Source: Methanosphaera sp. (GTDB taxonomy: Archaea; Methanobacteriota; Methanobacteria; Methanobacteriales; Methanobacteriaceae). Taken from it: a stretch of DNA of 6,334 nucleotides. The notes under the pieces are model-generated. The model saw only the letters and a list, made by a program, of their open reading frames with translations. It made no database searches and was not told the DNA's origin. Each line of letters opens with the position of its first letter. Within the stretch, counting starts at the first letter, position 1. The DNA is taken from positions 1-6,334 of the forward strand of contig JAJQHG010000064.1 of assembly GCA_021199865.1 (NCBI GenBank). The letters are read 5' to 3'. The position numbers and the translations under genes were made by a program. Of this stretch, positions 1 through 5,063 are shown one piece after another.

Positions 1-2
1 TA

Positions 3-800
3 GTACCTGTTATATTAATGATTATATCCTTATTATACCTTGGAATATTTGGATTAGAAGAAGGTGTAGATCTCGAGGGAGGAACACTGGTCACAGTAGA
101 ACTTAAGGAGTCTATGAGTGATACAGAGATAACCGAGTTAATACAGGACACACTCGGTATCACTGATGTAGAAACATCTGTTAGTGGTAACAGTGCAACT
201 ATAACACTTCCTGGAACTATTAGTCAGGATGACTTTACTAACCAGTTTAGTGATCAATTTAATGTTTTAAGCTTTAAGAGTGTTGGTGCACTTCTAAGTG
301 ATGCTGCAATGACCCAGATAATATATGCTCTTGCATTTGCCCTAGTATTCATGGCAATAACAGTATATATTGCATTCAGGGATTTCTATCCATCACTTGC
401 TATAATTCTATCAGCAGTATGTAACATATCTATTGCTACAGGTGCTATGAGTCTATTAGGCATATCTCTGTCTGTTGCTAGTGTTGGTGCTCTATTAATG
501 CTTATAGGTTATGGTGTAGATACAGATATACTGCTTACTACACGATTACTTAAACGTCATGATGGAACTCTTGAGGAACGTATAGATAATGCTTTTAGTA
601 CTGGTACAACACTAACTATCTGTGCATTAGCTTCAATGATAGTATTATATGTTGTTGTAACTATTCTTATACCATCTGCACAAGTACTTCTAGATATATC
701 TGCAGTATTAATAATAGGATTATTATCAGATCTCTTATCAACATGGTTGATGAATCTAGGTATACTTAAATGGCATATTAACAGGGATGGTTCATATTAA
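3..800 (+). CDS. secF: Protein translocase subunit SecF, 5'-truncated by the window edge
   Basis: SecF is an integral membrane partner of SecD; together they support late steps of Sec-dependent export across the cytoplasmic membrane. The frame stays open to the window edge (codons for VPVIL precede the first ATG at 18), and the hydrophobic stretch just after it reads as the remainder of the first membrane helix. I therefore treat the ATG at 18 as internal and the true start as lying outside the window. Counting from that ATG, a DLEGG motif (residues 18-22) marks the start of the extracytoplasmic domain (about 20-95). Further helices lie at about 99-119, 124-147, 150-170, 198-219 and 224-247. 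The segment IGYGVDTDILLTTR (163-176) is the conserved SecF signature in the fourth helix region, and the protein ends with the typical WLMNLGIL. It overlaps secD by 14 nt, so translation is probably coupled. SecF ahead of SecD is the order I recall for archaea. No defects are visible. Confidence 0.93.
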   Translation, partial: VPVILMIISLLYLGIFGLEEGVDLEGGTLVTVELKESMSDTEITELIQDTLGITDVETSVSGNSATITLPGTISQDDFTNQFSDQFNVLSFKSVGALLSDAAMTQIIYALAFALVFMAITVYIAFRDFYPSLAIILSAVCNISIATGAMSLLGISLSVASVGALLMLIGYGVDTDILLTTRLLKRHDGTLEERIDNAFSTGTTLTICALASMIVLYVVVTILIPSAQVLLDISAVLIIGLLSDLLSTWLMNLGILKWHINRDGSY

Positions 801-2151
801 TCAGAAGACTAAAGATTTTCTAAAGAGACCTAGAACAATACTATTAATAGTATTACTACTTCTCAGTGTGTGTTCTATAGCCATTAATGGTATATCTGAG
901 GGTCTTGATTTAGCTGGTGGATCAAGGATACAATTACACTTAGAAGAAGCAGTTGATCAGGATACTATGGATACTGTTTTAAGCGTTCTTGATAAGAGAC
1001 TTAATACCTATGGTATTAGTGATGTCCAGATACGACAAAGTGGTAATCAGGATGTTATTGTTGAGATAGCGGGTGTGAGTCCAGATGAAGTTGAGAATAT
1101 TATCAGTACACCAGGTAAGTTTGAAGCGAAGATTAATAATGAAACTGCTCTGACTGGATCAGATATTACTAGTGTATCCTCAAAGACAGTAACTGGTACT
1201 AAGTGGTCTGTACCATTCTCTATATCAACAGATGCTGCTAACAAGTTTGCACAGGTAGCAGAAGGACAAGCTGGTGCATCAGTAGACATGTATCTTGATG
1301 ATGAATTAGTATCATCTCCACAATTAAGTGGTGAACTAGCAAATGGTGTAGGTACAACAGATATTGAAGTATCTGGTGGAGAGTCTACTGAAGAGGAAGC
1401 TCAGGAGAAGGCTACCCAGATACATACTGTTCTTGAGTCTGGTGCACTGCCAGTAAAACTATCTATTAGTGGAGTAAGTACTGTGTCAGCACAGCTTGGA
1501 TCACAGTTTGAACAGGGTGCTCTTATTGCTGGATTACTTGCATTATTTGCAATTGTTGGTATCCTAGCATTTAAGTATAAGTCCACTAAACTAGTGTTAC
1601 CAATAGTATTTACTAGTTTATCTGAGTTAATTCTTATACTAGGATTTGCATCAGTAACAAGTTGGAACTTAGACTTATCGGCTATAGCGGGTATTATAGC
1701 GACAATTGGTACTGGTGTTGATGACCAGATTGTTATGACTGATGAGGTACTTGAAAGGCAGGATGTTAGTCATAGAAGGAATATTGTAAAGACACGTATT
1801 AAGGATGCATACTTTATTGTATATGCATCTGCAGCTACTCTTATTGCTGCTATGCTTCCATTAGCATATGTTGGATTCTCAAGGGGTTCAACTGGTATTG
1901 GTATGCTCACAGGATTTGCAGTAACTACTGTTGTGGGTGTAATTGTAGGTATATTTATTACTCGTCCAGTGTTTGCTGATTTCATGGAAACATTCCTTAT
2001 TAAAAAACCTAAGGATGAAATGAATGTTAGCCATAGTGGTGATGATAAGAAGCCTAAGAGTGATAAGAAGAAGGGTCGTAAGACTATTGCACGTGAAAAG
2101 GCTGAGGCTGAGGCTAAAGAACAAAGAAAACATAGACGTTTTGGTAGATAA
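787..2151 (+). CDS. secD: Protein translocase subunit SecD
   Basis: SecD is the larger subunit of the SecDF membrane complex that helps pull and release exported proteins on the outer face of the membrane. Helix 1 spans residues about 16-36 and is followed by the D1-type motif GLDLAGG (39-45). A large extracytoplasmic domain (about 46-240) ends with the family motif LESGALPVKL (216-225). Five more helices lie at about 243-262, 268-290, 296-318, 341-362 and 372-393. The fourth-helix signature GTGVDDQIVMTDE (308-320) is intact. The ATG at 787 is the only usable start, because an in-frame TAG at 757 lies upstream with no start codon between them. There is no well-spaced ribosome binding site (GGG directly abuts the ATG), which fits coupling to secF across the 14-nt overlap. 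Residues about 405-454 form a lysine-rich, probably cytoplasmic tail beyond the conserved core. Confidence 0.96.
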   Translation: MVHINQKTKDFLKRPRTILLIVLLLLSVCSIAINGISEGLDLAGGSRIQLHLEEAVDQDTMDTVLSVLDKRLNTYGISDVQIRQSGNQDVIVEIAGVSPDEVENIISTPGKFEAKINNETALTGSDITSVSSKTVTGTKWSVPFSISTDAANKFAQVAEGQAGASVDMYLDDELVSSPQLSGELANGVGTTDIEVSGGESTEEEAQEKATQIHTVLESGALPVKLSISGVSTVSAQLGSQFEQGALIAGLLALFAIVGILAFKYKSTKLVLPIVFTSLSELILILGFASVTSWNLDLSAIAGIIATIGTGVDDQIVMTDEVLERQDVSHRRNIVKTRIKDAYFIVYASAATLIAAMLPLAYVGFSRGSTGIGMLTGFAVTTVVGVIVGIFITRPVFADFMETFLIKKPKDEMNVSHSGDDKKPKSDKKKGRKTIAREKAEAEAKEQRKHRRFGR

Positions 2152-2167
2152 TTATTATCTACTACTC

Positions 2168-2182
2168 TTTTTTTAATTTTTT
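2168..2182 (+). terminator. Paired T-run terminator after secD
   Basis: Two T tracts, T7 at 2168-2174 and T6 at 2177-2182, begin 17 nt after the secD stop. Archaeal RNA polymerase terminates efficiently at such U-tracts without needing a stable hairpin. This is the likely end of the secFD transcript. The call rests on base pattern and position only. Confidence 0.55.
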
Positions 2183-2220
2183 ATATTGATTTTATTATAA
2201 TATTATATTAGGATTATTTT

Positions 2221-2256
2221 TATTCTATGAATAGTTTTTATTAGAATATTTTTTTT
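2221..2256 (+). terminator. Weak hairpin plus T8, possible second terminator
   Basis: A perfect 7-bp inverted repeat (TATTCTA at 2221-2227, TAGAATA at 2242-2248, 14-nt loop) is followed directly by eight T residues (2249-2256). The arrangement resembles a stem-loop/U-run terminator and could be a backup for secFD. The stem has only one G-C pair, so the T-run may do the work. The same TAGAAT/ATTCTA half-sites recur in the palindrome at 2285-2303, so a protein-binding role is an alternative. Confidence 0.35.
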
Positions 2257-2284
2257 ATTAATGGATAAGATTCTCATCTCCTAA

Positions 2285-2303
2285 TAGAATTTAATAAATT
2301 CTA
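2285..2303. promoter_or_regulatory. 19-bp perfect palindrome in the promoter region of the phosphopantoate ligase cluster
   Basis: TAGAATTTA and TAAATTCTA are exact reverse complements around a single central A, ending 27 nt before the ATG at 2331. The centre (TTTAATAAA) also resembles an archaeal TATA box. A TATA element there would place transcription start roughly at 2317-2323, leaving a leader of about 8-14 nt with no Shine-Dalgarno motif. A near-leaderless transcript would explain the absence of a ribosome binding site before 2331. The site may therefore be promoter, operator or both. Palindromes arise more easily by chance in DNA this AT-rich. Confidence 0.4.
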
Positions 2304-2330
2304 AATATTAAGAAGTACTAATTTTTATAT

Positions 2331-3068
2331 ATGTTAAATAAAGATCATCCAAGATATCAATCATTAGTATATAGAGAAAAAATTGTTGAAGCACATAAGA
2401 ATGGCATACTTGCTGATTCAGGTATGATTGCTCATGGTCGTGGAGAAACATTTGATTATCTAATTGGTGAGAAGACTACTGATAACTCACATAATACTAT
2501 TGATGTGTCAGCATGCTACTTTTTAACTAGTAAGCATCCAGTATTATCTGTTAATGGTAATACTACTGCTCTTGTAGCAGAGGATATTGCTAGGTTATCA
2601 AAGCTTCTTGATATACCTGTAGAGATTAACCTGTATTATAGAACTAGTGAACGTGTGGCTAATATTGAGAAGGTTTATATGGATCTTGGTGTTGATAACT
2701 TACTTGGTACAGATGAGGATGACTTTATAGATACTCCAGATCTTAATGGTCCAAGATCACCTGTGAGTATTGAGGGAATAAAGAAGGCTGACTTAGTCTT
2801 CATACCATTAGAAGATGGTGATAGAGCCGAAAAACTTGCACAGAATGGTAAGAATATAATATCAGTAGATCTGAATCCATTATCTAGGACTGCACAGACA
2901 TCTACTGTTACTATTGTGGATAATATTGTTCGTGTATTACCAGAACTAATTAACTCTATTGAGAAACATGTTGATATGCCAAGAAGTCAACTAGAGGATA
3001 AGATTAATGGGTTTAATAATAAGGATAATCTTGATAGGGCTATTAATGATATTATTACAAGATTTTAA
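2331..3068 (+). CDS. 4-phosphopantoate--beta-alanine ligase (archaeal phosphopantothenate synthetase)
   Basis: This cytoplasmic enzyme joins 4-phosphopantoate to beta-alanine using ATP to make 4'-phosphopantothenate. It is the archaeal replacement for the bacterial pantothenate synthetase/pantothenate kinase steps of CoA synthesis. The protein has 245 residues, close to the usual length (about 250) of the former DUF137 family. Recognisable conserved blocks are the N-terminal HPRYxSL...REK (6-17), AHGRGETFDYLIGE (34-47), SVNGNTTAL (73-81), and LEDGDRAEKLA (160-170) followed by VDLNPLSRTAQ (179-189). The ATG at 2331 gives an N-terminus matching the family. No ribosome binding site is visible, which suits a short-leader or leaderless mRNA. 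It is the first gene of a probable operon, with the UPF0200 gene 18 nt downstream. No truncation or altered motif is seen. A gene symbol is left blank because naming varies in archaea. Confidence 0.93.
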   Translation: MLNKDHPRYQSLVYREKIVEAHKNGILADSGMIAHGRGETFDYLIGEKTTDNSHNTIDVSACYFLTSKHPVLSVNGNTTALVAEDIARLSKLLDIPVEINLYYRTSERVANIEKVYMDLGVDNLLGTDEDDFIDTPDLNGPRSPVSIEGIKKADLVFIPLEDGDRAEKLAQNGKNIISVDLNPLSRTAQTSTVTIVDNIVRVLPELINSIEKHVDMPRSQLEDKINGFNNKDNLDRAINDIITRF

Positions 3069-3073
3069 TTATA

Positions 3074-3089
3074 GGGGATTATTTGTTTG
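3074..3089 (+). promoter_or_regulatory. Ribosome binding site and TTG start of the UPF0200 gene
   Basis: GGGG at 3074-3077, within AGGGGAT, lies 9 nt before a TTG at 3087-3089. No ATG or GTG lies in frame nearby. Starting at the TTG gives MKVYGVSGLPGSGK, the N-terminus expected for this family, in which the Walker A loop lies about 8 residues from the start. The spacing and the family match together fix the rare start codon. Confidence 0.75.
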
Positions 3090-3830
3090 AAAGTTTATGG
3101 AGTTAGTGGACTGCCAGGATCAGGAAAGAGTGTTATTTCCCGTATTGCTAAGAAGGAGGGTATCTATACTATTAGTATGGGTAATGTGATACGTAAGGAA
3201 GCTGAGAAGAATAATTGTTCTACGGGTACTATGGCAGTTAAGCTTAGAGAAAAGTATGGTAAGAATGTTGTTGCTAATAGATGTGTTAATGAGGTATATA
3301 CTCACTCTAAGAATAATAGGCATAACAAGAATAATAAAGTTACTGTGAAGAAGATTTATACTACTCATAGTAAGAATAATAAGCCACAGCGATACAAGAA
3401 GATTGAGCAGGACATCTATATTATTGAGGGTATACGTAGTCCTGCAGAGGTAACATACTTTAAGAAGCATTTTAAGAACTTTAAGGTTATAGGTATACAT
3501 TCTAGTCCTGAGAAGAGATTTAATAGGTTGAAGAGACGTAAACGTAGTGATGATTCAACTGATTATATTGAGTTTTCTAGGAGAGATGAGCGTGAACTAA
3601 GGTTTGGTATTGGTGATGTTATTGCATTATCTGATTATATGTTAATTAATGATGGGCCAATACAAGTATTTAAGAATGATATTAAGGCGTTGATAGCAAA
3701 TGAAATCAAACTCCAAAATAGAAGTAATAATAAGAACAGTGGTAAACAGAACAGAAAATATCCAAAAGGTCAAAAGAAGTCTAAGAAATATAACAAGCAA
3801 CGATATAACAATAAACAACAGAAACGATGA
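3087..3830 (+). CDS. UPF0200 family P-loop kinase-like protein (CoaE/AAA-like), with lineage-specific insert and tail
   Basis: A P-loop NTPase of the UPF0200 family, distantly similar to dephospho-CoA and nucleoside monophosphate kinases; its substrate is not settled to my knowledge. Walker A is GLPGSGKS (8-15), followed by ISMGNVIRKEA (29-39). The EGIRSPAEV block (114-122) sits where related kinases bind substrate. Paired arginines at 144 and 147 resemble a lid, and the segment FSRRDERELRFGIGDVIALSDYMLINDG (163-190, given in parts: FSRRDEREL, then FGIGDVIALSDYM) is the family hallmark. The conserved core is interrupted by a KNN-rich insert (about 71-108) and extended by a K/N/Q/R-rich tail (about 205-247). 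Without them the length would be about 170, nearer the family norm of about 180. The tail is encoded entirely within the 131-nt overlap with the next gene. The position 18 nt after a CoA-pathway gene hints at a CoA-related kinase role, but this is inference; a nucleotide kinase or a translation-linked role is equally open. Confidence 0.85.
   Translation: MKVYGVSGLPGSGKSVISRIAKKEGIYTISMGNVIRKEAEKNNCSTGTMAVKLREKYGKNVVANRCVNEVYTHSKNNRHNKNNKVTVKKIYTTHSKNNKPQRYKKIEQDIYIIEGIRSPAEVTYFKKHFKNFKVIGIHSSPEKRFNRLKRRKRSDDSTDYIEFSRRDERELRFGIGDVIALSDYMLINDGPIQVFKNDIKALIANEIKLQNRSNNKNSGKQNRKYPKGQKKSKKYNKQRYNNKQQKR
3309..3381 (+). repeat. Three in-frame copies of a 10-nt unit inside the UPF0200 gene
   Basis: AAGAATAATA occurs at 3309-3318, 3327-3336 and 3372-3381, always in the coding frame, encoding Lys-Asn-Asn. 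Two copies sit in longer peptide repeats: YTHSKNN (residues 71-77) and YTTHSKNN (91-98). Synonymous differences (CAC TCT against CAT AGT) indicate the copies have diverged. The array lies in a segment that other UPF0200 proteins appear to lack, which suggests growth by local duplication or slippage. Confidence 0.6.
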
Positions 3831-4089
3831 AGTACTAGAAATAGTTGGTGATATTAGCATACTATCTACTATACATAGGTTCATTAAGTCTAATGATTTA
3901 GAGGAAGTTACAAGAAATATTATTAGTCATTATGTTAATGATGAATCAATCATATTCTATGTTAATAAGCAAGGTGCTTATAATAATTATTTTAATATTG
4001 TTGATGAGTCTCTCTCTAGCCTAGGTGATATTGAAGTTGAAATTAAAACAACTGATATAGATTATGTGCTTGATTATTTAATAAATTAA
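3700..4089 (+). CDS. UPF0201 family protein (COG1325), start overlapping the UPF0200 gene
   Basis: A 129-residue protein of the archaeal UPF0201/COG1325 family, described as a predicted RNA-binding or exosome-associated domain; its biochemical role is unproven as far as I know. The N-terminus (KIEVIIRTVVNRTENIQKVKRSLRNI, in parts: KIEVIIRTVVN then ENIQKVKRSL) matches the family's opening strand and helix. The signature is clear in FYVNKQGAYNNYFNIVDES (86-104) followed by LGDIEVEI (108-115) and a closing DYVLDYL (121-127). The ATG at 3700 comes almost directly after an in-frame TAG (3694-3696). No later start would keep the conserved N-terminal strand, so the 131-nt overlap with the upstream gene is likely real. 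No good ribosome binding site precedes it (only AAGG at 3684-3687), suggesting coupling to upstream translation. I recall this pair as one fused protein in some archaea such as Archaeoglobus, supporting a shared function. Confidence 0.85.
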   Translation: MKSNSKIEVIIRTVVNRTENIQKVKRSLRNITSNDITINNRNDEVLEIVGDISILSTIHRFIKSNDLEEVTRNIISHYVNDESIIFYVNKQGAYNNYFNIVDESLSSLGDIEVEIKTTDIDYVLDYLIN

Positions 4090-4144
4090 GTTACATATTA
4101 AAATACTATTAAAACAGACAAAGAATTATCATACTTATATCATG

Positions 4145-4159
4145 ATCATATAATATGAT
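4145..4159. repeat. Perfect short inverted repeat in the convergent spacer
   Basis: ATCATAT and ATATGAT flank a single A in the 144-nt spacer between the convergent UPF0201 and diphthamide genes. The one-base centre is too short for a perfect hairpin loop, though a shorter stem could form. It is almost wholly A/T, so chance is a real explanation. The rest of the spacer holds only T/A runs that could end transcription. Confidence 0.25.
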
Positions 4160-4190
4160 TAGTTATTAAATAATTTATTTATAAGAATAG

Positions 4191-4195
4191 TTTTT
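4191..4195 (+). terminator. Possible T5 terminator for the UPF0201 cluster
   Basis: A T5 tract lies about 100 nt after the UPF0201 stop, within an AT-rich stretch also carrying shorter T runs (4174-4180). Placement between convergent genes supports termination here, but the tract is short and no stable stem precedes it. Confidence 0.25.
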
Positions 4196-4211
4196 AGAAA
4201 AGAGGTAGGTT

Positions 4212-4228
4212 AAAAATTAAATGAAAAA
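4212..4228 (-). terminator. T-run terminator of the diphthine--ammonia ligase gene
   Basis: On the minus strand two T5 tracts (4228-4224 and 4216-4212) begin 5 nt after the stop codon at 4236-4234. Closely spaced U-tracts right after a coding region are typical archaeal terminators. The call rests on sequence pattern and position. Confidence 0.45.
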
Positions 4229-4233
4229 TAGTA

Positions 4234-4932
4234 TTAATCTATACTATAATCATATTTTTCTTCAAGATGCACCTTTTCAATATTATATGTTCCACTATCA
4301 ACCTTCCAGTCAATAGTTGCATCATCAATAACAATCCTTCTATCATACATTGGTGCATCAAGTACTAGTGTTTCTGCTTCTCCACCCTCAAATGCTGGAT
4401 GTATTCCATACTTTTTATTTAGCTCTACTAACTCATCTATTGCATCCCTAGTAATTGTGCGACCAAGCCAATCCTTTGTTAATCCATATGCTGATACACT
4501 AGTAATAATAACTTCAAAGCCCAGATCAACTAATTGATTCATGTATTCAATAGGATCTTTATGCCATAATGGTGAACAAACCTCAAGATCTAGTTTTTCA
4601 CAGATTGTATCTATACGTGATCTTTGATACACTGATTCTATTGCTCCAGTATAAATTATTTCTACACCCTTATCTTTTAGATGAGATATACCTGCTTCTA
4701 GTTCTAGAAGTTCTTCCTCCTTTACTCCCTCAGTAACAAAGTCCATTGATGGTATTTCCATTGCTGCAGAACAATAATCAACCATATCTATTGCTGGCAC
4801 ATGAAACATGTATGATTCCTCATTATTTGATACCATTGTTAGTAGTGCTACTATATCATCATTATTCTTCTGTGCATAATATACTGCCATTGTACTATCT
4901 TTACCACCAGAATATAACACTGCTGCCTTCAT
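4234..4932 (-). CDS. Diphthine--ammonia ligase (Dph6-type ATP pyrophosphatase)
   Basis: This enzyme performs the final amidation that converts diphthine to diphthamide on a histidine of archaeal elongation factor 2, consuming ATP and ammonium. The N-terminus carries the PP-loop motif SGGKDS (8-13), which binds ATP in the adenylate-forming alpha-hydrolase superfamily. Further family blocks are YTGAIESVYQRSRI (94-107), the PLWH motif (121-124), and FEGGEAETLVLDAPMY (181-196), which includes the diagnostic EGGE. The length of 232 residues is typical for the single-domain archaeal form and lacks the extra domains of eukaryotic Dph6. The ATG is supported by GGAG (4943-4940, minus strand) spaced 7 nt upstream and by the PP-loop lying 8 residues in. 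The membrane-protein gene lies 131 nt upstream on the same strand, with terminator-like signals between, so separate transcription is likely. No catalytic residue appears missing. Confidence 0.93.
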   Translation of the reverse strand: MKAAVLYSGGKDSTMAVYYAQKNNDDIVALLTMVSNNEESYMFHVPAIDMVDYCSAAMEIPSMDFVTEGVKEEELLELEAGISHLKDKGVEIIYTGAIESVYQRSRIDTICEKLDLEVCSPLWHKDPIEYMNQLVDLGFEVIITSVSAYGLTKDWLGRTITRDAIDELVELNKKYGIHPAFEGGEAETLVLDAPMYDRRIVIDDATIDWKVDSGTYNIEKVHLEEKYDYSID

Positions 4933-4939
4933 ATAATTT

Positions 4940-4970
4940 CTCCAAAAAATTCTTTATAAATAAATATTGT
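4940..4970 (-). promoter_or_regulatory. Ribosome binding site and TATA-like region of the diphthine--ammonia ligase gene
   Basis: On the minus strand GGAG (4943-4940) lies 7 nt before the ATG. Upstream, a TATA-like stretch covers 4970-4953 and includes AATATTTATT and TTTATAAA. The upstream half is better spaced to give a transcript that still contains the ribosome binding site. The exact TATA element is uncertain because the whole spacer is AT-rich. Confidence 0.4.
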
Positions 4971-4988
4971 TTTATTAGATTAAGTCTA

Positions 4989-4998
4989 GTTAATTAAC
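4989..4998. repeat. 10-bp palindrome upstream of the diphthine--ammonia ligase gene
   Basis: GTTAATTAAC is its own reverse complement and lies 56 nt upstream of the minus-strand start at 4932, upstream of the TATA-like stretch. It could be a protein-binding site, but a short AT-rich palindrome is weak evidence. Confidence 0.2.
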
Positions 4999-5004
4999 AT
5001 AATT

Positions 5005-5046
5005 AAAAAGGGGGGTGTTTAGTTTACTAAATATAAAAATTAAAAA
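5005..5046 (-). terminator. Terminator region after the membrane-protein gene
   Basis: Reading on the minus strand from the stop at 5066-5064, there are two T5 tracts (5046-5042 and 5039-5035). A small hairpin follows, TTTAG/CTAAA with a 4-nt loop (5031-5018), then a C6 tract (5015-5010) leading straight into T5 (5009-5005). Two successive U-tracts with an intervening stem suggest a double terminator separating this gene from the diphthamide gene. The G6/C6 tract is unusual for DNA this AT-rich. Confidence 0.45.
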
Positions 5047-5063
5047 TAAGAGAGGGGTTTTGA

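Noticed and set aside
787..800. Possible frameshift joining secF and secD
   Set aside because: Both proteins have complete, normal ends at the 14-nt overlap; short overlaps are usual for coupled operon genes.
1047..2133. Several minus-strand open frames of 60-81 codons opposite secD
   Set aside because: They lie antisense to a clear secD, have no ribosome binding sites or recognisable motifs, and are explained by the composition of the opposite strand.
3120..3500. 126-codon minus-strand frame opposite the UPF0200 gene
   Set aside because: The Leu/Ile/Asn-rich translation is what the reverse of an AT-rich Lys/Asn/Val-coding region gives; the plus strand has a conserved P-loop protein.
3642..3884. 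80-codon minus-strand frame across the UPF0200/UPF0201 overlap
   Set aside because: Hydrophobic antisense frame with no start signal; both plus-strand genes here match known families.
4746..4997. 83-codon plus-strand frame opposite the 5' part of the diphthine--ammonia ligase gene
   Set aside because: Antisense to the conserved PP-loop region, no ribosome binding site, no family resemblance.
5010..5057. G-quadruplex
   Set aside because: Only two G tracts are present, not the four needed within one strand.
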